Assembly (NCBI GenBank): GCA_004369045.1
Contig: ML213513.1
Span: 722,968 to 786,967, forward strand
Length of the DNA stretch: 64,000 nucleotides
From: Heliocybe sulcata
Taxonomy: Eukaryota; Basidiomycota; Agaricomycetes; Gloeophyllales; Gloeophyllaceae
Reading direction: 5' to 3'
The notes under the pieces are model-generated. The model searched no databases and had not been told where the DNA came from. It saw only the letters and a list, made by a program, of their open reading frames with translations. The position numbers and the translations under genes are program-made. Positions 31,836 to 43,246 of this stretch are shown in pieces. The stretch's first letter is position 1. The number at the start of each line of letters is the position of its first letter.

Positions 31836-32570
31836 ATGAAGCAGCCTCGTCATCTCGCCAGGATACCGTCCTTCGAGTTATTGGACGGGATCAGTGCCGC
31901 CCTGGACGACCGTACTTTGCCTATCAAAGATACGCTCGGCAAGATGGGGGCTCTGGTAGGTGATCTCGATACCCTTCCTGTCGATGTTGCTCACGTTCGC
32001 TGCTGTACTTCTTCCAGTTTCCCAAAGCAACCCCCGTCCCGCAAGCCGAGGGTCAAGGCATAGCGATGCCTAGCCGAGTCGCCGAGCTCGTGAGTACTCC
32101 TCCTTGTATACATGTAACAACGGATGCTTACATCTAGCTAGGATGTTGAAGATGTCACGGGCATCGAGCTGTCATCGTCGTTCATGGCTGACATGATACC
32201 CTCTAGAAGGGAGCGTGACCGTGAGGAGGCGCCTCTCCCTCTCGATGGGCCGCTTCACAGGCGGATTCGGGAATACCGGAAGCAGAGGCTATCGCAGAAA
32301 ACATCCAAGAGGCAGATCACTCCGTACCCGATACCCTCCTCATTGTTCACCTCGTCCTATCTCACGTCCCCGACGCAATCAACGTCGACCTCTTATCACA
32401 ACGCGAAAGGTGTGTTCTGTTCCACCCCGGGGCAGAATGGAAGGGGCGTCAACCAAGCATCCGACGCGCTGGGTACAACATCCCAGCCCACTGTCCAAGT
32501 AGACTGTAACATTGTGCCCAAGAGCGAGGGCTCTGGCGGAACGAAGCCGGTAACGGGTAGCGACGCTTGA
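31836..32570 (+). CDS. Small orphan protein, array copy 1
   Basis: Three exons (31836-31955, 32018-32089, 32142-32570), all joined in phase 0 with GT-AG introns of 62 and 52 bp, giving 206 aa. It begins MKQPRHLARIPSFEL. A conserved middle follows (IAMPSRVAEL, then SSSFMADMIPSRRERD and PLDGPLHRRIREYRK), with a Ser/Thr/Pro-rich tail after that. The basic RRERD...HRRIREYRK helix is the best conserved part between copies. There is no signal peptide, no membrane span and no recognised domain. Copy 2 keeps the same exon structure and frame despite many changes, which supports a real coding gene. The function is unknown. Confidence 0.6.
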
Positions 32571-32743
32571 AGGAGGGCGAGGGGGACTTGGTGAACTGTC
32601 GAGCGCAGACCTATGCAAAGATTTCGTTCGTTTTATGCCTATCTCTTTACCTTCATATGTCATCTATGCCATGCCTGAGTTATATGCAATCTCTATGTCT
32701 ATGTCCTTTCCCGATCCAGCTGAGCACCCGCGGACTCTGTGCC

Positions 32744-33060
32744 CCATGCCCACATCAGCGTCGCCTATCTTCGCCATAAGGCAAAAGACACTTGCCGAGT
32801 CTGGCCTTGTGGCAATCAGTACCCAGGTGCATCCGGCGGTGTTACCAAAAGCACCCCCGCGACGCGTACTAGCGGCCAACATCGCCTTGCGCATGGAGCA
32901 CGAGGCTACTGAACTTCCTTTGGTCTAGCGTGGACGACAAGCTCCGAACGAATATCATGCTTGGCATGCCCACTGGAGAGGCTCAGGCTCGCGCTAGCAT
33001 TGCGCGAGAAGGTCTTGCATGCTTCCATATACTGATGCGTTGATACGCAGTGTGGTAGCT
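32744..33060 (+). pseudogene. Decayed exons downstream of the copy 1 gene
   Basis: Protein-like words recur at this place in all units. Here they are HISVAYLRHKAK, then in another frame LAANIALRMEHEATEL, then IMLGMPTGEAQARA. Unit 2 has LRLMRSPCAPPRR and VILCLEHEATGLLL; unit 3 has HISVVYLREKAKKLAEHGLV. The frames do not join within one copy. I read this as a second ancestral gene that was co-duplicated and is now broken. Family unknown. Confidence 0.35.
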
Positions 33061-35055
33061 GGGACAACTGGCATGTCTGACTTCCCCGTCCATCCAGGTG
33101 CCTTCGCATCTGCCTGTAATGTCACTTCACTCTCGCGTATCGGCAAGCATGCACTTGCTTGGTCCAGCCTTCTTCCACCGAAGCCTGGAACGAGCGGACG
33201 AGCGTTACTTGGGGGTCGCGCAGTATCAAGTTTCTCCTTGTTCGAGCAGCTGGGCGGGAATCTGGATGTCGTAGACGCGCAACCCTACAGGCGGGTCTCC
33301 GTGACCGTCTATCCGTATTTCATAGGCATGATTGGCGCACCTTCCATGGGCAGTGATTGAGCCGGTAAATGCTACCGACCCAGTGTGGCGTCTAAGTTAG
33401 CCTCAGAGTACGTCCATCGTGATGCATCCACGACACATCAGTCCGGGCTGGCTCTAGATCTCAACTCATCCACCTGGCACAGATGCTTGTGCGGCGCTGC
33501 ATCACACCAGAGGAACCGGCGTTTCAAGACCCTAATCTCGACGGTATGCGTCATGTCAAGGAGCTGTTGGGTGACGTCTAGCTATAGGTTCTCCCTAAGA
33601 ACTCATTGCAGTAAGTCCTCCTAAGATGCATACCTATGTCATAATGATCCTTCATTCCATGCACTGAGGTCTTTCCACGTCATGCTCCTCTTTGACTATC
33701 GCCTTTGCGACTAACCTCTCAGACTGAGACTTTGGCGCCCTCCCGATGCGATGTATACTTCGCAACGCTCTTCTGACAAACTCCAAAAATCGCCGCCTGT
33801 CCCTTCATAACATTTCGCAGCCCTTCTCCGCTTTTGTCGCAACGCGTGTTGGTCTAAACCAGTGGTGCACTCTTTCCGGCCTCATCTGTTGTTGCCATGG
33901 ATGATGGTAGTACAAAGCAGAGTTTGCAGCATCTCGCACAGCAGTGATACCGAATGCCAAGAGGAGAGGGCGTCAGAAAGCCCCGATACTGAGAAGCACA
34001 GTGAATTAGAACACCGCGGCGATATTCTACGACATCGTACCCATAGTTAGCAGGGGTTGAACCAAATCAGGAAGTTTCCCCGAGCGCTAACTGGGAGCGT
34101 CTTCGAGTGGTCCTAACTTCGCTAACGTAGCTGGTCACTATTTGTTCTGTTGCTGGGTTGGATCTTTTGTCTTGCGGAGATATCCCACCGAGCTGAACAT
34201 TGAACGCTGAACAGCCGATGAATTGGCTAAACTATAGGGTCGAGGAAGTAAATATTGACAAGGTTCTTACCGGTCCTATCAGAGTACTTAGCTAAGACAA
34301 AAGTGGCATTCGCCTCAGCGTTCCTAAAAGTTCGTCCAAGAGTGATTAGTGCCAGTAAAGATACCTCGTCGGATTTGCGAATCTCCCAATCTGCTCGGTT
34401 CTAACAGGCGTTCGATGTCAAGGAATTACCAACGCCCAGCGCTGTTGCGTACCGGATGCCACGGAGCCCCAGAGTGTTCGAGATAGAGAGTTGTTGCGTA
34501 CTTGAACGTTAAACAATGGACGCGATTTTGGAGTGGAAAGGTACCTGCGACTACTAGAATCATATCGATCTGACTCGGGTTGGCAGTGGCAACAGGAGAT
34601 TTCCTGCAGACGTACAATCGGCATTCCGTGGATATCCGCAGTATCGCTTGTAACTCGTGGGACACGTTCAACATGATCCACTCGAGAAGCCAGACGTCGG
34701 TATGCATGTCCTACGCCGTCCACAGTGCAACCTCCGATCATGCCACCCCTGCCACCAAACAGCGCTCGTCTTCGAGATTCAGGCTACGTCAAGATCCAGA
34801 ACCAGGTTGAATCCTGACGCCGTTAAAGTCCATGAGGCCCAACTATCGGATCGAGACAAGCATGATAGCAAAGATGTGGAAGAACGGGCATCGGCAGCGA
34901 AGTATCTTCCTGCAGTGTGGAATGACGGTGTACGGATTGCTCGAAGATTTCAGAACCACTCCCCAGCATGACACACTCCCGCCTACTTTGGCACGTGCAC
35001 TCATTCGTGGTAGCGGCGACGACAGCGCTCCATTCGCGCTAAATTCTCTGCAGTA
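33061..35055. other. Non-coding remainder of unit U1
   Basis: Contains blocks repeated in unit U2 (for example about 33860-34140 against about 38780-38960) but no frame that stays open in both units. No gene called. Confidence 0.45.
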
Positions 35056-36393
35056 GCATATTCCTCACAGTGTCATGTCGTTACGGCCAGACATCAGACC
35101 TACTGGAGATCATTCAGTAACGCGCGCGTCACGGGTAAGTATAGTGGACACGTACCTCGATATCACACCGAGGCCCGACCCGTCGTCTGCTCACTCCCAT
35201 TCGTATAGCACTCTCGAGCGGTGTGAGCGATGTCAGCGTTCTATCATGCCACATGATTTTGGATGCTCTGAAGAAGGCAGAAGGAGAGCAACGCGGCAAA
35301 ATGGCATCCACAAAGAATGTAGTTAGCCCTTAAAGCCCAGAGACAGGGAAGATAATGTGTAAAAGAAACAATATAGCTGGCAGGAAGACGAGGGAAAGAA
35401 ATTCGCGGTCACGTGCCGTCTCTCATAACCGACACTCGACGCGATAACATCGTGCCACCAACCATCACCGTCGAGCTGACAAAATGCTGCAACAGCCGCC
35501 CGTATGCTCTCTCAGGAAGTGCGGCGAATTCCCTCACATCGGCTTTGGGACGGCGAATACGTGTGAGCGTCAATCAGCTAGGTAGTGCGAGAGGGCGGCA
35601 TGGACATGTCAGGGACGATTGCGGAGGATGGCTGCGATTGTTTAGCGGCGCATTCCGGGAGGATGTTGACTATGCAAACGAGAGTATACGCACGCCAACC
35701 GGGGCGAAGCGGACGTCAGGGTAGTTGGTATGGTCAGGAAATTTTAGAGGGCGGCTTCGATGATTACGCGGCGCGACGTGGGCGGTTATCGAGCGGGTGG
35801 GCGAAGGCAACGAGGAAGGCTAGGCATCTCCAGCTCGACCAATGTCTGCACGCAAAACCCATCAGATGATTACAAGGCCTCATGTCCTGATCATCAAGGG
35901 TTTAGAGAAGAGCAGTTTATTAGAAAGCAGCACTACTAGTATCAGGGTTGAGAAGCCAGACCAGGCCGACTTTGATGCGACCGCAGGGGTCGTGTGAAGA
36001 GATAGGCAGAAGTCGCGATAACACGAGGCGCGCCATCACCGAACATCCGGAGGACCGATGCCTTGCTCGTCGTCTGGGACGGCATCGAGCATAGTCCTTG
36101 AGATACAAACTTGACATTCATGACCGCAAGCATCAGGGCTAGTCACCGCAACTTGGATGAGCAAAATCCATAGAGAAAATCCCGGAAACATTGGCTTACA
36201 GGAATGGCGGACTTTGCACTCTGCTCCCCCATCGATTGCAAGCTTCCTACCCTTTAGCGATCATGCTGAGGCGGTGGTCAATTGCATCTTCCCTCTGATG
36301 CATGCATAGGAAGCATGTCCTACGTTCCGCATGGCGACCCAAAAACCGTCTGGACGTTCGGGCAATCTCGGCATTGGTCGTCCCTACTGAGGG

Positions 36394-36400
36394 ATAAAAG
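36394..36400 (+). promoter_or_regulatory. TATA-like box of the U2 gene
   Basis: ATAAAAG about 90 bp before the ATG at 36490, followed by GTCGTCAGCT as in unit 1. Confidence 0.5.
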
Positions 36401-36489
36401 GTGGTCGTCAGCTCGATCCATCTCCAACATCTATTACCGCCCACATCGGACAGTGCCTACACTTTTCAACTTCGAATTGCATCTATAAG

Positions 36490-37234
36490 ATGAGTCATCG
36501 TCTTGCCAGAATCCCCTCCTTCGAGTTAGAAGGGGGGTTGAGCGCCGGCCAGGCCGACCGTACCTTGCCTACGCAGAATACTTTGGGAGAGCCGAGGGCT
36601 ATGGTATGTCATTATAACGCCCTCTGTTTTACTGTTGCTCACGTTCGCTGTTATACTTCTAACAGTCGCATGGAGTGTCACGGTTGGCCCCGATCCCGCA
36701 GGCACAGAGCCTCGCAATGGCGATGCCTAGACGAGTCACGGATCTTGTGAGTACTCCAGCTTCTATACATACAACAACGAAGTACTTACATCTCGCTAGA
36801 AGGTTGAAGAGGCTGCAGAGAGCAGCGCTGAGTTTTCTTCGTCGTTTCTGGGCGAGATGATACTCTCCAGGAGGGAGCGCGACCTCGCCGAGGTGCCCCT
36901 GACATTCGATGGGCCGCTGCACAGGCGGATCCGGAGGTATCGCGAGGAGAAGGCATCCCGAAAGACCTCCCGCGACCACCGCGCCCTCTACCGGATGCCG
37001 TCATCGTTGTCCTCGACATCCTACCCCACGTTCCCAACATCGCCGACATCGTCCTCCTCTAACGACGAGAGGGACGTCATGCCTGACCGGAATGGGCGGG
37101 ACGTGGATCAAGGACCCGATGCACTGGGTACAGTACCCCAGTCTACTGTCCAAGCAAACTTGAATACCGTGCCCAAGAGCGAGGGCCCTGGCGGAGGAAA
37201 GCGAGAGAAGGCGGTCAAGGGTAGGGACGCTTGA
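36490..37234 (+). CDS. Small orphan protein, array copy 2
   Basis: Same three-exon structure as copy 1 (36490-36603, 36666-36746, 36800-37234), phase 0 throughout, 209 aa. It begins MSHRLARIPSFELEGG. Exon 2 reads AMAMPRRVTDL. Exon 3 has SSSFLGEMILSRRERD, FDGPLHRRIRRYREE and a Ser/Thr/Pro tail ending KAVKGRDA. The retained frame and splice sites, and the conserved SRRERD and GPLHRRIR blocks, argue that the product is used. No known domain. Confidence 0.62.
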
Positions 37235-37399
37235 AGGAGGGGCGAGGGCGGATTTGGTGCGGAGAAGTGAAGTGCTGAGTGCTGGCCTATGTAAACATTT
37301 CGTTCGTTTTATGTTTTCTCTTTGCCTTCGTGTGTCATCTATGCCATGCCTATGTTATATGCAATCTCTATGTCCTTTCATGATCCAGCTGAGTGCCTG

Positions 37400-37800
37400 C
37401 GGATTCCGCCCATCTTCTCCACAAGGCAAAGACACTTGCCGAGTCTGGCCCTGCGCCGACCGAGACAAAGTTGCGTCTAATGAGGTCGCCATGCGCGCCC
37501 CCGCGACGCATATTCCGGGCCAAGGTCATCTTGTGTCTGGAGCACGAGGCTACTGGACTTCTCCTGATCTACGGTGGTGAAACGCACCCTACTTTGGGTC
37601 CTGTGGGCGAGTTCCGGACATGCCAGACGCTCATGGCACTGCTTCGTAACCTTATGTCAACACATCCTCGGAGCAATGGTGCAGGCACCTTGCGCATGAT
37701 GCTTTCTCCTTTATCCGAATATCCGCAACATCAGTGTCACCTATCTTCGTCATAAGGTAAAGCACACCTACGGAGCCTGGTCCTGGAGACAACCGAGACC
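37400..37800 (+). pseudogene. Decayed downstream exons, unit 2
   Basis: An open frame 37393-37755 reads HKAKTLAESGPAPTETKLR, VILCLEHEATGLLLIYGGE and GPVGEFRTCQTLMALLRNL. A second word NISVTYLRHKVKHTYG follows near 37730, so the first motif occurs twice here. This is the most complete version of the co-duplicated second gene. No start codon context or family is recognised. Confidence 0.35.
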
Positions 37801-39375
37801 GTCGAAATGAGACCGTCATGAGTCGCGGCCTTCTCTCCGAAAGATGGGCGGATAGTGATCCTGTCTGCCCGGTAGGCAGCGCTCCGCAAGCTGTCGAACA
37901 TGGTAAGACCGCTACTCGACGTGGATTATGTTAGCTACTCACCATCGCCGTTGTTTTCCCTGGAAATTCCACGGCAGCTGGAGTACTTGAAGCCACGGGT
38001 AGATATGCCGTCATGCGACAAGCCCTCGAGGCATCCCGAGGAAAGGGTTCCCTGGCTGGTACGCACCCTGCGCATACATCCTTGAAACAGAGCTTGTTCC
38101 AGCCCCAGTGAGCTGTCTTGCCCATCTCCATGTCGCGAGGTACCAACGCTTGGTCCCGAACCTCCAGCAGATGTTGCAGACCGGGTGCCGAACAAAACGA
38201 CTTCTGGCCCGATCCTCCCGCCGCAACCTCAATCTCCACGCAGCATCCAGGATGAGTCGAGGATGGTATTGTACGCAGTCTCCAATTCGGCGCGGACCTT
38301 CTTTCTGCTCAATCGTAGCTGAGATAGCAATATTCGAAGAATGCATTCCTCCAGGCTGTGCGTCACGCTCTATGGAATGCGTTGGCTGGCATTCAGCGGA
38401 CTCCCCCTCAAATTATGGTTGCTCACATACCTGCATGCTTCTTTCATAGTGGTCCTCTCCCTTTTGGAGCTGTACGGAAGCCCTGTCTTTTGTCATGCGT
38501 ATTTTTCACCATCGTCTTTGTTAGCAACCAACGTCCCGACCCCGACTTTGCGGCTTCTCTCGCAGGTTTTTCTCCGCAGCATTGTTCAAATCCACAGCAG
38601 AAGTAAGTGCCTGAGCTGTATTCGGGCCTCAGACTTGACCACTAGGCACCCGTCCTGCTTCTGTAATTTGCGGCGAACACGCTTGGGACTGCGTCACCCG
38701 CCATCTGTTAACGTCCGGTGCACGGGGCGTATCGGCACTAGTAGTAGTCGCGTACTGAAGCACATCGCACAATGATTGTTCCAGTCAAAGAGGAAGGGTA
38801 TTGAAAAGACCAAATACTAAGAAGCAAAGCATACGGAGGCGATATGGAACGTACGACGTATTTGGCCCCCCGGGAGCCGGGCCGGGAACTTGTACGCCCA
38901 GGGTTTCAAATGTTCTTAACTTCGCCAACGTAGCTGGTCACTGTTGCTTCATTTGTATGTCGGATTTCTGGTCGGATTTCTGCTTTGCCTAAAAGCTCAC
39001 TGATGTACTAATGAATTGGCGCAAACACAGATGCGACGAAGGAAATATTGTCGCCTTCTAATAATATCTATTAAATAACCGGCACCTTGGGGTACCTGGG
39101 TCTACGTGCAAAGATGTTTACTACCCGTAAATATACCTCATCGGATCTGTTCAGTACTGCTCGGTTCTAGCAGAAGAACAGAGGTCAAAGAGCTGTTGAC
39201 GCGAATGTCGGGTAAGCTGTGTGACGGAACCATGGTCACGATTTCGAGTCGAAAAGGCACTCGCGAGGACTTGGGTCATATTGACGACGACAATGCTTCA
39301 TTGGTGCTCGCGTCCGTACGGAAATAACGTCTCGCACGACAAAGAAGCACTCAAACGTCTAGGCGGCCTGTATCT
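37801..39375. other. Non-coding remainder of unit U2
   Basis: Matches parts of unit U1 but has no supported frame. No gene called. Confidence 0.4.
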
Positions 39376-40539
39376 TGAAGTGCCATGTCGGTATGGCCGA
39401 AATATCAGACCTCCTGGATAACCCTCAGAACGCCACGCATCTCAGGTAAGTGTAGTGAACACGAACCTCAATATTGCATCCCGTCATCGTCTGCTTCACT
39501 CCCATTCTCATAGACTCTGCGGGCTTTATCATCGTTCTTTCACACCAGCACCAGGCGTTCCACCTCATTCCGAGTGCTCCGAACAATGCAGAACGTGCGG
39601 CAACATTGCCATGTAGCAGCCATAGCAATGCCATCGCGCGCAGAATGCAGAGATCAGAAAGATCAACCGCGAAAGAGACAATACAGCAAGACGGGAAGAC
39701 GAGGGAAGGAAATTCGAGGTCACGTGACCTTTTCTCATAACCCAGCACTCGACGCGATACCATCGTACCCCCGCCCATCCTCGAGCTGACATTCCAGATG
39801 TTGTGCCACCAGCCCGTATCCCCAGCCAGAAGGCATTGCGACGTCCCTCATACCGGCTTTCGGACGGCAGGTGAGCGCGAGTGTCAACCAGCTGGGCAAT
39901 GCCACAAGGCGGCGGGGCCATGTCGGGGACGAGTGCAGAGGATGACATGCAAAGATTACACGGCGCGATGTAGGCGGATGTCGAGTGGGCAGTCAAAGGT
40001 CTCCGTAGCGTCAGGTCCGCGTATCCCTGCATAGAACCCATCAGATAATTACTAGGCCTCATGCTCTGACCTTAAAGAGTATAGAGAAGAGTGGTCCATT
40101 AGAAAGCACCGCTGCTAGCGTCAGGGTTGAGAAGCGAGGTTAGGTAGATTTTGATGCGACAGCAGGGGCCGTGCGAAGAGATAGGAAGAAGAGGAGATAC
40201 CACGGGGCGAACATCCGGGCGTCGGTGGCATGCTCGTCGATTGGGGCGACCTTGAGTGTATGTTTTGAGATGGATAATGGACATCCGTGTCTACTTGCGT
40301 CAGGCCCGGTCACTGGAGCTTGGATTAGCGAAATCAGTAGAGAAATCCCAAAGACAATGACCTACAGGGAGGTGGCACTCGGCACCTTGCTCGTCCGTCG
40401 ATCGCAGGCTTCCTACCCTTTAGCGAACATCCTGAAACGTAGGTGGGTGACATCTTCTCCATGACACATGCGTAAGCAGCAAGTTCTGCGTGCCACCTTC
40501 CCACCGTACAATATCGGGCATTGGTCAATCCTACGGGGG

Positions 40540-40546
40540 ATAAAAG
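40540..40546 (+). promoter_or_regulatory. TATA-like box of the U3 pseudogene
   Basis: ATAAAAG at the position conserved with units 1 and 2, before the first of two exon-1 copies (40634). Confidence 0.4.
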
Positions 40547-40633
40547 ACGGTCATCAGCTCGATCCATCCTCATCACCCCGTCACCCACCACCTACTGCTG
40601 TTCACCTCGCACTCACATTCCATACTACTCCTC

Positions 40634-41440
40634 ATGAATCACCACCCTCCCAAGATCCCGTCCTCCAAGTTGAGAGACGACTGTCATACCGGTCTGGCTG
40701 AGGCTACCTTGCCAACCGAAAGCAACCTCACACAAACCGGGTCGGACGATCGCTCACCCTGCAATTGCATCGATAGCACTCATGCATCGTCATCCCGCCA
40801 GGATATCATCCTTTGACTTGGAAGACAGCCTGGGTACCGGCTAGCTAACCCAGGATACTCTGGGAGGGATGGGGGCTATAGTATGTCATTTTAATATCCT
40901 TTTCCTTAGATATTGCTCACGTTCGGTTCCATACTTCTTCCAGCCACCTAACGCGTCGATGGCGACATGCAATGCACAGGCTGAGAACCTTGCAATAGCG
41001 ATGCCTGGCCGAGTCGCCGATCTCGTGAGTACTCGGGCTTCTATACATATAACAACGAAGTACTTACACCTACCTAGATCGCTGAAGAAGCTGCAGAGAG
41101 CAGTGCTGAGTTTTCGTCGTCGTTTCTGGGCGAGATGATACTCTCCAGGAGGGAGCGTGACCTCACCCAGGAGCCCCTGACGTTCGAGGGCTACTGCACT
41201 GGCACATCCGGATGTACCGGAAGGAGAAGATCACCTGTAAAGAAAATGGCTTCAGCTCCCACCGGAGAGTGTCGAGAAAATCATTGTTAGCACAACCAAT
41301 ATCAGGCGATCCTGTTATTCACCACTGGCGGGACTGAAGGCGGCAACCGACGGGCTGGGCACAATACCCCAGTCTGCTGTCCCAGCAAACTGAACTATTA
41401 AGCACGAGAGCGAGGGGGGCCGGTGAGGGTGAAGGACGGG
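40634..41440 (+). pseudogene. Orphan array gene copy 3, broken, exon 1 duplicated
   Basis: Exon 1 occurs twice: at 40634 (MNHHPPKIPSSKLRDD...ATLPTESNLTQTG) and at 40782 (MHRHPARISSFDLEDSLG). The second has an in-frame TAG shortly after, then a preserved GTATGT donor (about 40880). Exon 2 (about 40945-41025, AIAMPGRVADL) and the start of exon 3 (SSSFLGEMILSRRERD) are well kept. A one-base loss after that shifts the frame at the block that reads GPLHRRIR in copies 1 and 2. A short protein from the first exon-1 copy is possible but unsupported. Confidence 0.65.
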
Positions 41441-41599
41441 CGAGGCATGATTTGCTGCGGAAGGGTAGTTTGGTGAGGGATTACCTATGTGAATGTTTCA
41501 TTACTTTCCCTTTACCTTCGTATGATATATTTCATCTATGCCGTGCTTATCTTGTACGCAATCTCTATACCTTTGCTTCTCTGATCCACTTAAGCGACC

Positions 41600-41900
41600 G
41601 TTGACTCTGCGCAACATCCTCATATCAGTGTCGTCTATCTTCGCGAGAAGGCAAAGAAACTTGCCGAGCACGGCCTTGTGGCGAGTGAGACGGAGGTGCG
41701 TCTAATGAGCCACCACGAGCTCATGCGCGACTTGGACATGCGACCGGCTTTGCATTACTCGCATCTCCTGGTCGACGGGAGATGACAAGTCCAGGCTGAT
41801 GCCGACGTACACGCTGAGTGGCATCCCTACAGGAGGGGTTCAGTTACTGGTCCGTGAGACGGCCTTGCACACTCTACGCTGACGTTGGGCGCAATAGCTG
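41600..41900 (+). pseudogene. Decayed downstream exons, unit 3
   Basis: Reads HISVVYLREKAKKLAEHGLV followed by ASETEVRLMSHHELMRDL in one frame, then TLSGIPTGGVQLLVRET in a fragment near 41815, matching the words in units 1 and 2. It is not a complete gene. Confidence 0.35.
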
Positions 41901-43146
41901 GGGTAACTTTCCGTTGCAAAACCTGCACCACCTTGCGACTTTAGTGTCGCGTACTCTCGCTATGGCGCAAGAACGTCCTGACCGGCTGGTCCTGCGACGA
42001 CTGAGATTAGGAAAAGCACGAGTACGCTCTTCTAGGCGTGATCATAATTCGCGTCGTCTTGTTTCCGGAACACGGGAGGATCGACGATGGCTATATTTGC
42101 GTGGCTAGGCATGCTTCTACGGCTTCCTGGGCGCCTGTGACGCGCGCGGTCTGCACGAGAAAAAGCTGTTCTCGTGAACAGCAATCGTTCATAGGGTTTA
42201 TCTTACACACCTTGCTGTCCCACTCGATTGATTCCTGATGCAATAGCTGGGCAAAGTGCCAGCAAGGCCTAAGTACCAGGTCCTGTCGCTGTGGCGCCTT
42301 GTCCATCGATTTCTTAGTGTCCTTCACCTTTGCAGATGGACTGATGGCCTCGACGCCGACAGCACTCCATTCATTCACCAAGCGTGGAGACTTCATCGCG
42401 CCGGAACATAGCGCACGATGCCGTTCGGAAGTGATAATCCTCCCTACTAGGACCCATGGTTAATGATTTCCGGGACGCGTCTATCAGACCCTCTCAGATC
42501 TGAGCTCGAGACGGCTTACAATTTAACGAACACCTTGCACACGCAATACCAGTCGACTTTCATCCATGCGCGTCGAACTTTCTACGCGCCTTTTCGAGGG
42601 ACGTCGACTCTTACCGACGTGACGTATCCTTCGCAACGCTCTTCCGATCCACCCCGCAACCGCTTGCAATCACCGCAATATTTAGTACGAGTGATTCCGC
42701 AGCGTTCCATTGTGCTTCTCGCACTTTCGGCAAAGAGTGATTTGAACACCGTCGCCGACTCCACCGGTGCATGCGTTGCAGTTGATCTATCGCAGCGGGC
42801 TCCAAGAAGAGGCGTCCGTAGGAAGAGCGACTTTGCTGTCCAGGGAGCAGTTGGCAGCCCCAGAGCGAGGCGGAAGGAACCAGAAGGAACCGCGACGAAG
42901 AAGCCGCGACTGCGAGAGGACAACCTAATCAGGAAATTCCCGCGCCCTTAGGCGGCGCCACTGTTCTGCGAGCTTCCTTGCTGTTGATCGCCTCCATCGT
43001 CGTGGTGACTTCCCCGCCGCCATATATCTATCGCGCCCACCATGACGTCGACTCACCTCATTCTCCACCGGCAAACGGAGGAAGACGCTGAAAGAAGCCT
43101 TCGTTGGCGTCCGGGGCACAGCGCGCTCCACTACCCCATCTCGGCC
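41901..43146. other. Spacer before the SMP-repeat gene
   Basis: A 162-codon frame at 42463-42951 (+) and a 101-codon frame at 42396-42091 (-) have no splice support, repeats or motifs, and I do not call them. The block near 42620 (ATCCTTCGCAACGCTCTTCCGA) loosely matches 33755, suggesting the array once reached this far. Confidence 0.4.
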
Positions 43147-43147
43147 A

Positions 43148-43154
43148 TATATAA
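43148..43154 (+). promoter_or_regulatory. TATA box of the SMP-repeat gene
   Basis: TATATAA 99 bp before the ATG at 43247. Confidence 0.6.
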
Positions 43155-43246
43155 TCACGCCAGCTGTTCCACGGCGTCCACAGAATACCTTTCGCAACTC
43201 TTACTTCCTCTTGACGACAACGACCATTAATATAGACTCTACGACC

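Larger units (their letters stand above)
30410..35055. repeat. Tandem unit U1
   Basis: First of three units with period about 4.65 then 4.3 kb. Shared landmarks are a block with ATATCGGACCTACTGG near the start (30427), a GCGGTCACGTG block (30753, matched at 35403 and 39715), a promoter region, the small orphan gene, decayed downstream exons, and an AACTTCGCTAACGTAGCTGG block near 34115 matched near 38917. Similarity is patchy, so the duplication is not recent. Confidence 0.65.
35056..39375. repeat. Tandem unit U2
   Basis: Second unit, aligned from ATCAGACCTACTGGA (about 35092) and the CGGTCACGTG block (35405). It carries the intact copy 2 gene and the most readable version of the decayed downstream exons. 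Confidence 0.65.
39376..41800. repeat. Tandem unit U3
   Basis: Third and shortest unit, starting at ATCAGACCTCCTGGA (about 39405) with the GAGGTCACGTGACC block at 39715. Its gene is broken. The similarity fades toward 41.9 kb. Confidence 0.6.

Noticed and set aside
42463-42951. 162-codon open frame before the SMP gene
   Set aside because: No motif, splice signal or repeat of the coding pattern; it runs into the SMP promoter region.
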